NCBI GenBank assembly: GCA_002633005.1
Contig: NMRA01000266.1
Location: 396,971-460,970 of the forward strand
Direction: 5' to 3'
Length of the DNA stretch: 64,000 nucleotides
Source: Phoronis australis
Lineage: Eukaryota; Phoronida; Phoronidae
Numbering within the stretch: position 1 is the stretch's first letter; each line of letters begins with the position of its first letter. The position numbers and the translations under genes were made by a program. Under the pieces are notes generated by a model. That model was not told where the DNA came from. It ran no database searches and saw only the letters and a program-made list of their open reading frames with translations. This document shows positions 25,013 through 40,000 of the stretch, piece after piece.

Positions 25013-28000
25013 GTAAAGTGATGTATTGTAGTTTCATGAGTTTTTAAGTGTTTTAAGAGTTCAGTGTGAGTTGTTACATCAGCTCTGCACTGTCTGGATT
25101 GTGATTCACAAATGCTTGGAGGATTTTAATATTAACATCATAAGTCCTGTCTTGTTGTGTATGTTATCTGACCGTTTGGTGTTACTTGCATTTTGTTGTC
25201 TGGTTCAGTGTTAGCAGGGTTATTCCTGACCAGGTTTGAACCTGTGGCCATTGGGCGCACCTCATGATAAAAAAATGTGCCCAGAAGAATGAAATTGTTA
25301 ACACATGAAACAGAAACTGCAAGGGGAATCGGAATGAGAACAAAGTCATGTTTTACCCGACTGGCTGAAAGTTGCCTAGAGTCTTGTTTTTGGTTGAGTG
25401 TTGCGTTGTAAAAGACGTGCCCAGGGAGACGCACTGCTGCAGTGTACTTGCGTCTTTTAATTTTTTATGCACCAATGGCGCAAGGGCGCAGGCCAGGAAT
25501 ATCCGTGGTTAGTGTAGCACCGGCACCGGCACCGGCACCGCCTTGTTTTGCTGTATTTTTATACTCATGTGCTGTGCAGTGCTGTAAGTTGTGTTGAACT
25601 CCTTGAGCTGTTCACACTCGTCTCAAGCTCTTGCATTTTGCCACTATGGTCATCCAGTGTTAAGAGTTGTTTGATAAAGTTAGCTTGTGACCTGTTTATC
25701 ACCAGTTATTGTCAATAATCCTCTCAATTGTGAAAAACAAAATATTCTTGATGATAAGCAGCTGGTCATCAGCAAGAACTTTTGAAAAATAAGATCAGGG
25801 TCAGTCTGGTGGTCACATCATTGATTCATAACTTGATTCGGCTTACCTAGCCAAACTTTCTGGTAACTTTTTTGTGTGTGTTTGTGTGTAACTTGTATAA
25901 CAAAATTGTGCGCCAAAATGAATTTGTGTTTAAACAGTCACGGCTGGTATTTTTTTAGAAGGCTTACAACGGAACTGTTGCCATGATTGTTGGAACTTAA
26001 GTCACTTAAAAATTGCAATGTTTGGAAGGCTTTGCGACATTCCCTGGAGATGCGTTTTCTATTATCGGGCAGAAACGATCCCATGGTTGCATGTCTAAAT
26101 TTCAGCTACTATCTTAACATCGCCAGGTTTGTCCACGGGTATAGAATTTGTTCTACGGTTATGGACCTTGGTCAGTGGTTATGGACGTTAGTGAGCAGTT
26201 ATGGACCTTGGTCAGCGGTTATGGACGTTTGTGAGCGGGATGCATGTCCGGTGCTTACATGGAGTTTAGCACAAGGGTTTGGAAGTATGCTCCATTTATG
26301 TGGTGTGTGCTGGTCTGGGACTTAGGGTTAAAGGGATCAAAATGAACTTAGAAGTGCGGCCACGGAAAATTTTCACCCCTATGTATGGAATTTAAGTCAT
26401 GTTTGTTCGGAGTTTTGAATTTTTTTAAATATATCCTTTGATAATTAATGTCATCAGCTTGGTATTTTTGTGTAGTGTATTTTTTATAAATGTATGTGCA
26501 GCTGGTTCAGGTCATGTCAGTACATGTTAGGGCCAGTCATGGATCCTGTTTATAGTTGCTACTGATCGGTCACCCTAAACAGTTTATTAGTCACTTGTTA
26601 GGCAATCAATCTTTGAGGGTTCCTTTGCCAAGCTTTTGTTTTTATAACCTTGTTGCGGACAGGTGTGACACACACAGAGCTGTCACCCTTTACCTGGTGT
26701 TAATTAGCGTTACCTCATCAGGTGTTATTGATTGACATCCCGTCTCATAACAGTGGGCGCCTCTCATAACAGTGGGCGTACTGACACACGTTCAATGGAT
26801 TCTTGGCACTGTTGTGAAATCGTGGAGAGTCGTCACCCAATGTCAGCCAATCCCCTTAGTTGTTAACCTGTTAACACAGACTGACTTTGATTTGGTGCAA
26901 GAAAAATACTGACCCAAATCAAATTAACACCACCTATTGTTAGCACTGGGAAGTGAAATCTGGTTGTACAAGTGTGTATTGGCTTGTGTATTGTACAAGA
27001 GAGTGCAAGATTATCTTTATCTAGATGCTATCTTGGCTAACTGAGGATTTAATCAAAATTGCCACAGGTGAGCTGTTGTGTAAAACCTACCCTGTTGTAA
27101 CACAACAGTCCTGTTGTTGTTCTGTTCTGGATGGGTTTTATTGTTCAGGGCACTCACAACTTGAGTGGGCGAACAATGAGGAGATTGGATGGAAGAATGA
27201 GGTTTTGTCTGATGTGACTTGTTAAGATAGAATATTGCTTGTGGGGAAGATGGGATTTTTCTGAAGGTAATAGGCCTTAACCTCATCTAGATGCATCATT
27301 TCTGAACACACTGTGCTGGTTTCCTATTAGCTAGGGAATTGTTCCTTTTGAGGTTAGAGTTGGGGTTAGGGTTGGCAAATAAGACTTCAGAACGTATGAA
27401 TTTTAGTACGAGAAAAATTGAAAATTTCCTGTGTGGTACAATCCTGTGCCAGTTTCCTTGGATCTAGATGGGGTACTTCTAAAATTTCTATTCAGATTTC
27501 CCCTGGTTTATACTAGCTACCCAGTTTTGATTTTGTGCAAAAGCCTTTTTGTTAGATGACTTTTTTACTTGTTAGTTATTGCAAGTTTTAAAATCGTTGT
27601 CATGCTTACTTCTGAGTGGAAATATCACATGCAATGTTTGGCACACAGGACTATGGAAGGCTGGGGTTCTTTGTAATGCATTCAAGTTCTTTGAAACATA
27701 TTCTGGTTCAAACTTGATCGGCGTAATCTGACATCCAAGGTCATCCAGGACTGAAGCGTAAGTGACCTTCAAGTGAAACTCTCCGACCTTCAAGGGATCT
27801 TGTGGGCCATGGGACGAGCAGAAAAATCCATGAGCTCCCAGTATGAGTAGTGCGACCATATTTTGTAAGCAATTTAGGAGCTGGAATCTAAAGTTCTGTT
27901 GAACAGATGGGTCTATAGCTGAGCTTTCTCAGTTTTGCGTGCACGAGGAAAGTGGAGAACTTTGTGCCTGTCACTTAAAAAGCAACGCGATCGTTTCAAA

Positions 28001-31000
28001 GTGCTCTCGTTGCAAAGTGCTCTCGTGGCCCCATTATGGGTAAAGCTCGTGTAAACAGCATTATTGTCACACGTTCCTATGACGTCAATTCTGTGTTCTC
28101 AGACGGATTAATCCTTCCATTTCAAGATTAAGTCGAAATTTAGAGTTGCCATGTGATTTATATTTGTACCGGTATGTTTTTTGTTCACATGTTCACTATT
28201 ACTGGATCTTAGTGGTCTTGCCACAGGCTTGGTCAACTTTCCACATGGCTATACTTGATGACAATAATGAAGAAGCCATCAGATTGCTGGTACTGTCTAT
28301 TGTGCCCTGTATTGATTTCTGCCAGTGTCAGAGCACAGGTGCAGCAGTTGACAAAGGAATCCACCATCTAGAACAGTAAAACCACTTCTCCACCAGGTGG
28401 CACTATAGTTCTATTCAGGTTGGATTTTATTGTGTTCTGGTGATTGTAAGCTGACTTAAACACAGATCTGTGAACAAGGAAGCCATATTTTCTGAACACA
28501 TACCTAATACCAAGTAGGTACCTTAAGTCTGGTTGCACTGTCTGTTCGCAGTTTGCAGTATTGACAACCATGCATTCTTGCACAGTTGGTTTTTGAAAGG
28601 ATGCTGTAATTTTCGATAACTGTGATAATGGATCTTGGCATTTGAAAGGAAAACGTAGCTTGAGATAGCCTGTACTGGCGCGTTTGTATTTTTCTCGACT
28701 CAGTTGTTGATATTCTCATTAAAAATACGTTAGGTACACTTGGGTTCAACAAAATTGTGTTAACTGTCAAATCCCATTTTGTTCGCGCAGCACCAGCTCA
28801 ATTAACTGGACTGAAACCAACGGTGTGTCTGAACTGGAATTAACTTTTTTGCCTCATCAAATAGACTCATTAGCCACCAAAAGTGTTTCATGTTTACTAA
28901 CTCAGTGGACTGAGTAATTACTGCTAATGCCAAGGGCACAAACTGTCGCCATGGTAACCCTGGGACTGTGAAGCATGTAAATGTTTGCAATCTGTCCATT
29001 TTCCCTAAAATGTGAACAGTCACATTAGTCTTATTATATTTAAGGTTATTCATGGTCCTATTGACAAGTACGTTGATTAAGGTTTCCCAAAAATGAATAA
29101 GCTACAAGTCTAACCATCCTAAAGGTCATGCAGGAAATTGTAGACATAACCACATGCAAACAACTAAATATTTAATATACAAATTAATCCTGTAAAAAAA
29201 TTATATTTTCTGAAGCTAGATACCTTTAATCTATAATTTTTAATGTGGCTTCTCTGTTCAAAGTAATTTTCTAGTAACAAACCAGTTTAGTTTACAGGTA
29301 AACATGACCTCCTTCACAGGGTATTAGTTTCACTTGCACATAACATTTATTTAACAAAGATTATTTTTAACATGTGACTGTTTGATCAGGTCTAAATACG
29401 ACAACATTTGTATTTGGTTTGATTGTGGCTTGAAATTCAAGTTGGGAGGATACTGTTATTAAGTTTGATTAGATGGTGGATGTATGCTGGGTCAAAGTAT
29501 TGTATTTTGTATAATTTGTCTTAAGGCCCTTTCATATTGACTTAACTCCGGTCTGAGCGGAGCGTCGACGTAAACAGCGTAGTTAACTGGACCATTCATA
29601 CTGGCTTCGGTAGTTAATGACCATCGAAGTTAAGGGTTGGTGACGCTGACGTCATCGAAGTTATCGCAAGGTAGCGCTGCACGCTAAGATTTTTTTCAGT
29701 GTGACAATTTGGGAACATTTAGATGTGCTAAATAACATTAAACTCTTTTTCAAATCGATTGGTTATCATTAGAGCAAAAATAATTAGTTATTAGTGAGGG
29801 CACTACTCTGTAACTGTTGACGATAACAGTGGCACCTGGCGATAACTTCGATTGGACCAGAGTTAAGCGTTCATACTGCACCGCAGCGTCTTAAAATCCA
29901 CCTGTTAAATGCGATGTTAACTGGAGCTGTTAATTGCGATCCGTTCATACTGACTGCAACTCCCCAAACCATCGACGTGTCGACGTTAGTATGAAAGGCC
30001 CTCAAATGTATACTTCCAGGTGTTCATAGTGGACTGGGGTTTTTAATCTCGGTTCAGGTGTTGTATCTTGGTTGACCAGGTGAAAAAGGTAATCTAGCAT
30101 AGTGGAGAACTTACCTTCATTTCTGTGAGTCTGTCAACGCGGATACATCATTAAAATCTCGTTAGATTTCCAGGTGAAACCAGGTGCTCAAAATGCATAG
30201 TTGTGCAGGCGAATTAAACCAATTATTACAGAAGAACTTTTTACTGTTTTTTTTGCATTTTGAACTGGTGACCTCTGTGAAAGGATTCATTTTATTGATA
30301 AATTTCTAGCATAGGAGATAATGTTCTATCGTGGGAGACGATGTTTTGTAGTGGAAGACAATGTTTTATCATGGAAGACAATGTTCTGTCAGGAGAGACA
30401 ATAGTGCCGATTACACTTACAAAGTTGACACGGATCAGCTGACACGGAACGAGTTGTTCCAGTGTGTAAACGGACTGACACAGAGTAAATTGACACCGCG
30501 GTGACAAATTTTGCCACCCATTTGTGAGATAGAGCAATTTGCACCCGAACATCTTGCTCCATGTCAATTGTATGTCTTAATGCGAAACTGGGGCATGGCG
30601 GAAAGGATCATCTCTATTGCGCTTGCCTAATGACCTACATACGGGTTCTTTGTCTCTGCATCTCTCGTCACTTGTAAACCTGCGCATGTGCGATCCAGTC
30701 TCTCCATCCTGCAATTTCCGTCTTTCCACAGTTAGTGAGTTGTGTGTGTAAACGGCCACTTGACACGGGTCAATTTGCTCCGTGTCAGTTGCGCCGGGCC
30801 AAAAGTTGATGTCTAAATGGGACTTGTGTTCCATCATGGCAGATTGTTCTCACTCATGTGTGAGTACCCTGATTCTTGAATAATTGACCTAGGGTAGAGC
30901 GCTTAAATTTTTTGCTGCGTTTGAAAATAGACAGACCCCATTCTGATTGTTTGCTGATTTTGAGTGTTGGATTATTCCCAGTTAACTTGCTGAAAATTGC

Positions 31001-34000
31001 ATAAGATAGTCTGAAGCTTTGTCTAATTTGCTTGGAATCAATACAAAGTAGAGTTCACCATCTGGCATAGAGGAGGCGCTTCACAGACACGTGTTCATGG
31101 GGGGGGGGGCTGAGTTGGGGGTGTAAAAGTGTTCTAGTGATTGGAGTATTACATATGATTGAGATCGTTGGGTCTCTAGTTGTGAGCCGCGGTTTTATTA
31201 AATGCCTTCTTGTCGTGCTCGTGTTGGTATGTCCTACTTGAGCACCCCTTGATGTTTGGACTGGCCCTAGTTTTAATGAGGAAGATACAGTACATTCTGG
31301 TACAAGACCAAAGCAAAATGCTGTCCTTTAAGGGTGCCTACAAGTTACCTCTGACCTTACAACCGATTCATTCTGATAGTTCAGTGGATTTGTATCTTGA
31401 GATGTTGGATGTTACTTTATTAATGGTTACCAAATGTCCTAATTGATCCGCACTGAATATCATAGTCACGGGTTTTGTGAACGCGTGGTTGTATGATCTG
31501 CAACAAAAACTTTGGCTTGCGGCAAATGATAAATTCAGCGATCTTGGATGCACGCATTGATTGCATGGTGATGAGAAATTAAGATATGGAAAAGAGTGGC
31601 TGCCAAAATATTCCTGTTTTCAATATACTGTATCCAGTGCTCCACAGATGTATTCATCTTACAAAGACAAAGACTTACCACAACCCCTCCCTGTCAAATG
31701 TACAATATGCTTAGAACAAGGAACAATATTTCTCATTAAAATCAATTGGATTTCCTGGTTGGTGCAGTCAATCCATCAGAACAGTTTGTACTTTGTAGTC
31801 CTGAACTAGCGCTCAACTGAAGCAGACGTCCAGCTGAAGCAGACGTAAAGCTGAAGCAGACGTTAAGCTGAAGCAGGCGGTGCAGTGGAATAGAAATGGC
31901 AGAGTAGTGTTAATAGTACATTGGCATCAGTCTTATACCTTTTGTTGTCAATAGGACTGAGATTGTGTGTTGGGAGGTTCAGCGAGTCCGTAGCGTCACA
32001 TGGACTTGAAAGTGTGGAAGTGAGTCGATATCTGACATTTTTTGTTGTATTTTAAGAATTTTTTTTAGTTTTGTTGTACGTTTTGTTGGAGATTTTGTTG
32101 GACGGGTGCTATGTCTGTTAATGTTACATGCCTGCGTTAGTTTGATGGTGGACATGAGTTAGAAAAGTTAGAATCTTACTTATTTCAAAAATAAAATCCC
32201 GCCAAATTGGTCTATGTCCACTTTTCAAAAGCTTATACTGTTGTGAAGGCCTACAACTCTCCAAATCATTGTCTGCTATGGTATAAAACTTTAAAAATCT
32301 TAAAGCATTTTGGATTTTTGTTTGTTATCTGAAAAATTAAGAAAATAAAATTTCAGTTCAAGTCCACCATTTTGTATGCTAAATTTTGAATTTTACTGTT
32401 TATTAAGTGATTATTTTGTTGCATTATATTTTGTTACAAAGGTTTCTGTACTTCAGGTTGACGCCCATGACTTTTCAACAAGTTTTTAAACCCGTATTGT
32501 GGGAGAAAAAAATTTTAATCTGAATTTAAATACTCAGGGCTTGACCTAAATGGATACACTTGTTTTTTTTTTGGTCCTCGGGTAAAAGTTCAGTACGACA
32601 CTTTTAATATATACAGTGGAATTTGTCTGAAAAAAGCTCACACTTTTTGGTTTCACTGGTAATTTTTCTTGGCGCTTTTAAAATTAATTGAACTTCTCTT
32701 TATTGACAGCGTTTTGTTTTGTTTCAATATGTCTACAGTGTCCCCTTTAGTTCTTGGAAATGATCTATTTGTGTCGGAAATTTCGAAATTGTCTCCCATG
32801 AGTCAATGGATACCGCTCTGTATGTCTTTTTATGTGTAAGCAATTCCGCTTAGTGGCTCCACCTATCCTATGAAAGATGAAAACATGAAGTGATGTGGAA
32901 ACGGTGCCCTTTCACTTTCAGTGCGTCTGTTTATTCCAGAACGAAACGAGTATTAATATATTATTAAGTATAGAACATTTTCTTAGATTTTTGGTTGTGC
33001 GTTCATTTATAAACTGCTTAGTAAGTCGAGACGGCAGTAATCGTGTGTTTTCTCATTGCGGAGTCACACTAATGCGAAATATGTAAGTTTTTTGTTTCAA
33101 AATGAAATTTGTTGTCTAAGCACTCTCAATCTCAGGTCATGGGTATGCGGAGTATGTTTTGTATAGCCCTGGGTATGAGAGGTTTCATAAAATTGACACC
33201 CTATACTTGTGTGTTGTGAATTCTTGACTCTCACCTGATCTACACAAATATATCGACACTTAAGGGATGGTGGATTTGTCCCCAGGGGACAATTACTGGT
33301 TATCACCAATTAAACTATCTTCTGAAAGGTATTTAGGTATCACCTTAGTATTCTCATATTGACTAAGTAACGCAGTGCCATACTTGTCCTATGTATATTT
33401 ACCTTGAGTTTTCACGTTCAAGAACAGTTGACAATACTCTGTTCTACCGTGTTATCAGCATACCTACGTAGGTTAATTGTCACTATGCTAAAACATGCTG
33501 ACTGACCAGTGACGTGGAATTTATATTTGTATGGGTATTTTTCACCGTAGGATTTGGAGCTGGTAAACATTCAGGGACTGCACAGGCTGATGGAAGATCT
33601 CTGAATTCAAAACTGATCCTGTAGGAGTGGTGATTATGTTTTGTCCTTAGTGGTTCTGTTTGGGGCAATTACCTTGACTGTTTAGGTTTATGACGCTCAT
33701 TAGATTGGCAAGAGTTGCTGTCAAGCCTCAGATAAACCATAGAAGGTGGGTTTCCCCAGAGACTTCTCATTGATCAGGTGAGTCAAAGTCATGGATTTGC
33801 GCTTTATCTGAGCACTGGACACTTAAAAAATCTTCAAGTCAGGAATGGACACTAAACCAAGAAGTGAACGCTGATCTGTAAATCTTCAAATGTCGCGGAG
33901 GGGTAGATAGCTGAGCAGTGGGTGCTTAAATCTAAAATCCCCCTAAAGTGGGTGTATGGGCCATTAAATGACCGTGGTTGTTAATCCGAATTTTTACAGT

Positions 34001-37000
34001 AGAAAAATGTGCGTGTTTCGGATGACCCACAGGCCTCAAATCTAAGTGTCAGTTTAGAGAACCTATTGACCTGATTAGTCTTTGTCCGTTTCGTTTCTTT
34101 GGGGCACCGTGTTTCTTGAGTGATTTTGTCTACTCTCCCAGTGTATTGAGCAGCTGTCCTGCACTATATTGGAGTTTTGTCAGAATTTTGATGGATTACA
34201 TACATGTCATTTCTACAGCGAGACAGATACGATGTGATTGACAACACAATTTGAACACGCCAGTTGGCCCAGTTGAACTTTTAGTGCTGGGTCAGTGAAA
34301 ATTTACATGCCTCCCTCCCTGGGCCTGAGATATTCTTGGCCTGACATATTCTTGGCCTGACATATTCTTGGCGTCTGTGACCATGAAGTGTGAGTGACAT
34401 GCTGTGACACTTGGCTGGGCAATGTCAGTACTCATCTGTGTTATTTGCCCACAGACATGTCAATAAATGCCCAATTACTGGTCCCTTCTGTCCATCATCA
34501 CTGTTACTAGTGCGCAAGAATTGTTCCCAGGAATGGTGGGTTTGCAATATGTAGAGTTAATTATGAATTGTACAAGGTTGACTGAAAGGACATCTCAGTT
34601 GAATGCGCTGCCTAATGATTTCTGGGAGATAAATTAAGGCACATCAAAAAAGAATGAATGCCTCCACCAAATGTTCTGCGTAGGGTTTTTGTGAAGGCAT
34701 TTGTTTTTATAGAAATTGAGCATTTTCAACTTATGTTTAGAAAGCAATTTAACTTTTCTGAATCTCACTAATGAAGACAGTCAGAAAATGTGTTGGTCAT
34801 CTTGTGTTATCCCCTTGTCTCTTTTACCTTCCCTATTGCCATCCATTTGCCTTTTCCATCCCCCTTTGTTTACCTTTCCTATCCCCCTCCATTAACGTTT
34901 CCTACCCCCCTCTGTTTCCCTCTTGTNTCAAACAATAGAGATGCTCAGTAAAATTTGCTGCTCTCCTATTGTGATGGAGAACAAATTGAGGTTTTGTGTG
35001 GAGCATTAGTGCAAATTCACCGAAAAATGATGGCAAAGAAATGTCTGCATGTGAATTCCGGTATTTCTTCACCGGCCTTGTCACCACTCATGTGAACAGA
35101 GTAAAAGAGATAACAATTGATGTCTTCTCAACAAAGCGAGGCCAGACATAAAAGTACGGACATTACAATTCAAGTGTTGACATTGGTACGTTCTTCTTGG
35201 ACATTATTGATTTGTACAAGCTATCTGTTTGCTCGCAGCGAAACTGTGTATTTTATTGTTGATGGTTAAACCGTATCCTGTCTTGTATTGCCTTGTGAGT
35301 GGGTATGTCATGTACTTTAGTGTTGTTTGCAGTATTTTAATCACAAACGGTACCAAGGTCCAGTATTTTGTAGTAAAGCATCAACCTTAGCAACAACAGC
35401 AATGCAAAATGTCCTAAAATTTCCGTGATCTTGTAAAACTTATTTAAACTCGTATTGTGCATAAATGTAGCAGTCTTACTGGAGTTTTGTAGAGAAATAG
35501 TGCTTTTGTTTTTACATATATATTGTATGGACATTCTGCATCATGGCTCACTAGTGGAAATTATTCCCCTACGTTCTGAATATTGCTTGCCTGTGGCTTC
35601 ATTACGTGTCTCTCCAAGTAGCGATTACTTGGGTTGTGGAAATTTCATTGGCTGCTTGAAAAATGACTCCTGAGAATGCCTCAGCCTGGTGTATGTATTT
35701 GTTTGTCAGTCTCAAAGTAACTGAGCTTAGATATGTCAGGTTGGATTTACTGCTGGGCATCACTTTGAGCGGCTCCATCTCTGGTCAAACTATGATACTA
35801 TTACACAAGAGGTAAGGTTGGACATCTGCTTTGGATTTTGACAGTGTATCAGGAGGCAGCTGTTTCATTACTAATTTGTAAATATTGCTAGGTGTTGTTG
35901 AATTGGTATTCTTTTTGGGTAAATAAAAGGGATTAGGTGACTGTTGGTGTTTAGATATGTCATTATCATTTCTGTTGTGTTTTCAGCGATTTTTGTTTGG
36001 GTTGTTAAAATTGTTGAAATATTCATGTCATTGAGTCATTGAATAACAAAAGATTTATTGTTACGATAAGGGTGCACTGATTCATATCACTGCATGACTA
36101 TTGATCTCTACAAATTTGTCAGACAAACATATATGGTTTCCATACTAGTCATTGTTTGACAGCTTTAGAAATGCTAAATGTTCTGGTGTGTGCAGCCAGG
36201 CGTAAAGTCATAGTTGACTGTTTGTGCCTCTTGATTTTGGCCTGTATTGGTGAGTTGATACCGAGTGTTTGTATTATTGGGACCCTTGTTTTCCGTGAAA
36301 ATGGAAACTGGTCGGAATGCTCGAAATCTGACTTCCTATTCAGAATCAAAAATTTCCATCCAAATTATAGTTCAGTTGCTACAATTCCTATGCCATCGGT
36401 ATTGATTACCAAAAATTAGAATATGATTTGAATATGCCAATCTCAATATGGCATGGAAAATATGTTGCAAATATTTAAGTCGTGTCTGCATGGTTTACAG
36501 AAGGTCCTGGGTTCGAGTCCCGGTCGGGGCGGAAATCTTTTCAGACTTATGTTCATTAGGTAACGTGATGTGGCCAACAGATGGCGTGCAGACACAACTT
36601 AAATGTTTGTAAGAATAGGATCTGTCAAATTTGACAATTCTAGCCATAATTAGATTGATGATGGTACCTACTAACTTAACATGAGAACTTCTCGCCTAAA
36701 CAGGAAACTGTACGAGGGGGGATTAACATTAGCGCTGAGAAAAATATATGTTCCTTGCATGGTTTGAACTTTGACTTGTGATTAAACAACATATGACCAA
36801 ATTTGTTTATTTACAGGGTTGTGATATAATTTTATGTTAAAGAGAGTACAAGTGGAGTAACTGTGTTTTGGAAAATAAGTCACGGAATCGGAATTCCGTT
36901 AAAAATTCTTCAGACAAAAGTATTTGCTCAAGCTGTCATTTTATTATTTTATTTTTCAAAGGCTTATAATATTAAGTTATTGCAAATTTTCTAAAATTTG

Positions 37001-40000
37001 TCGAATGTTTTGCAATAGCTACACACCAAGCTAAAAGCAAAGCAAGGGAAATTTTCTTCTATAAAATTTATTTCTTTTGAGCAGTTTGACAAAATGAAAG
37101 AAATTTCAACTGTCCACCAGCAGATCCTGTCTCCTCAACCTGAAGAGCTTTTACCATCACCTGAGTGGTTATCCAACATTGCCATCATTTAATTCACCAT
37201 CAAGTTACATAACACAATTGCATTTCAATGCATTTATGGTCATTAGTATAAATTAGATTTTCCACATTCACTAACTAGAGGAATGAATTCTAGGAACCAG
37301 GCATTCTGAAGCATCAGTCAATTGTGTGTGTGTGAGAACAGCCCAGGGCTTTGTATGTGTCAGGGTTTGGAAACAACCTGCGCTTTGCACCTGAGTCATA
37401 CTAGTAAAGACCTACGTAGATGAGTGGTTGCGAGTTGCACTGTTGTTCTCGGCTCACTGCTCGATGCGGGTTTCTCTACCCACAGTAAAAAGTGTTCAAT
37501 AATCTGTTACTATGTTTGTAGTGAACAACTTATATGTGATACATACGGTTAGAAGGAGCCAATGAGAGAGATATGTTGTTGTCAGGTGATGCAATAGTTC
37601 ATTTTCATTGGCTATGGAATGTAAGTGGCAAAGCTTTTAACTCACCTTGGCTACATACTGTGGGGATTTATAATCTCCAGGTGAAAGAAATTCAAAAAGT
37701 TGGACATGCAGTTGAGACGCGTAGCTCTCAGTCTTCGCTGGCTTGTAACGTGCATGAGTTCTTATTGTCAATTTGGGATTTGGTATGATGAACAGTGAAA
37801 TTTTTTAATTTTTTTATAGAAGAAAGGTTCTATCAAATCAATGCAAGCTTGCCACTGTAGGCTCCCTCAAACAATAATTTTGAAAAACTAGTTATTCACA
37901 ACAATATTACAAGCGACTGGCAATTTTGGCATTTTTCAAAAATTTGTGAGATATTGCTTTATGAAGGTTGGTTACTGTTTTAGCTTTTACATCACAATAT
38001 TATTTATAATGCTTTTACACGGTTGTTACTACACTTTCTCGTGACAGTGGCGCAGCCTGGTGACATCTTGTGTTGTCCCAGATGAAATAAATATAAAGAA
38101 TTTTGATATTGAAAATGTAGACATCGTTGCAGACACACATCTTAAGAAAATCTGAACACAGCTTTCTCAATTATGTAGCTTCAGTAACGTCACAGCGGCA
38201 TTAGCCAATAGGAATAAGCTTCAAAAAATTCTGAAACGGTTCTGGAGAAAAATAAAGGGGTCCATGTTGTGTGTTGTTTACCATTCATTTTTAATCCAAA
38301 ACAACAAACTGGCAAACAGTTTTCACTTCAGTCTTTTTTTGAATATTTTGGTCTGAGTTCTGTACCGTTTCTTGGCCCTGCCCAGGAGTATTTATATGCT
38401 ATGTGCGTAGGTTAGTAATGTCTTTCTGAGCTGACAATACTTTTATTGTCCTTGGTGACAGTAATTTCACTGTGAGTGTTGCATTGAGACAGGTATGTTG
38501 TACCTGACCCAGACATAGAGAATGGCAGGTAATTGTTGGATTTTATGATAAGTTTAAAGTAAGGATCCTATAAAGGAAATACCTCTAGAGTTGATACATA
38601 AAGGTCAGTGGTCATCTGTTTTCCAGTGTGGTTTTCTAGTGTGAAGTTCTGATTTCGTTTCTGTTTCTCTGCATTTTGCATCTTCCTTGGAAAGTTTCTA
38701 GATTAGTTCAGTTTCAGGTTTGATTTGCAGGTTACACTAATCCTGGACCATCAGTTTTGTAACGCAACTTCTGAAAATTAGCCTCGTTGAAAGTCATGTC
38801 TAGGAAACTGAATGTATGTATCCTGATTGAAACCGAATCAATGTACATGTATCTATATTTTTGTCTCAACAAAATAATGCATTTAACTTGACCCACTCAC
38901 ACTCCTGTAGGCATCTTGTTCTTCATCCATAAATTCTAATGTATTCGATGCTGTTTAGGTTTTGTGAAGAACATTTGAGCAATATCCAAAATTGGCGAAC
39001 TTCACAACATAATTCAGAAATGGCCGATAAGATTCATACTGACGTTACATATTATGCATTATGCAATGTTCTAAAGTTGCGTTAATTGAAAACGAAATGA
39101 TCATTTCAAAAGTAACAGCGTTTTAGAGATTCGAGTTAAACATTTCCATCAGACGAAATTTTATGGTGTTCTTGATACCCCTGTTTTGCTGGAAATTTAC
39201 TTTCTGTTTTGCTGTAATTTACTAAAGTACATGGTCACCGGACCCAACTTTATTGACATGAAGTCAAAAATCAAATTGTACGGTTTTTCTTTTTTCATAA
39301 AATGTATGCTTTTACCAATTGATATCTTATTCCTTCCTGTGCATTGGGCTGATTTGCACAGACTGGTTGATAAGGGTTATGCAACATAATAGTGCATGCC
39401 TGACCAAGGCTATTCCAGCACTAGTCTTCTGTTCAAGCCTTGATATCAGGGAATTAGACATAGTGACATTTACCCACAATGCTATGCAGTGTGGAGTGTA
39501 CTCTTGTAGAGTTCATTGATCAATGTTTTTGTTGTTATCAGCGTCTGGTATTTTCGATTCAGTTCACTAAGTGTGTTTGTGGTATTTCGCTTGGTTAGGT
39601 TTGAAAACATTCTCCCCTGATTATTCATGTCATTGATGGATAATGTGTTTTTAGACTAACCATGGCGGAGATGTGGGACACGGGTCATCAAGCGAGATGC
39701 TTAATGGCAACACTTGAATCTTGCAATATTTGGCATAGCCACGATGATGCAGTGTCGTTGCACACTTTCATAGCCTCATTTTCGCGCCTTTGGAATTTGT
39801 CGTTATTTGTTGGTGTCTAGGTTTTTACAAATTTTTCATGGCTGCGTTACTGTATTGGCTCTTAAAATGGTGACAAAGTTTTACTGCTGTGCTGTGGGCT
39901 GCAGCTGCGTCGAAAGTCTGACGAACTTGACAAGTATCTGGATGTGAAATGTTTTCCAATATAATCCCCAGAATCAGCCCGACTTTTCCAAAACAAGGCC

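Noticed and set aside
27350-27375. TTAGGG-like telomeric repeat
   Set aside because: Only about two imperfect units (GGGGTTAGGGTTGG). There is no array.
39662-39823. ATG in good context (CCATGGCGG) with a 53-codon frame, as an alternative RalGPS first exon
   Set aside because: No convincing donor in the required phase was found before the stop, and the protein is not recognisable.
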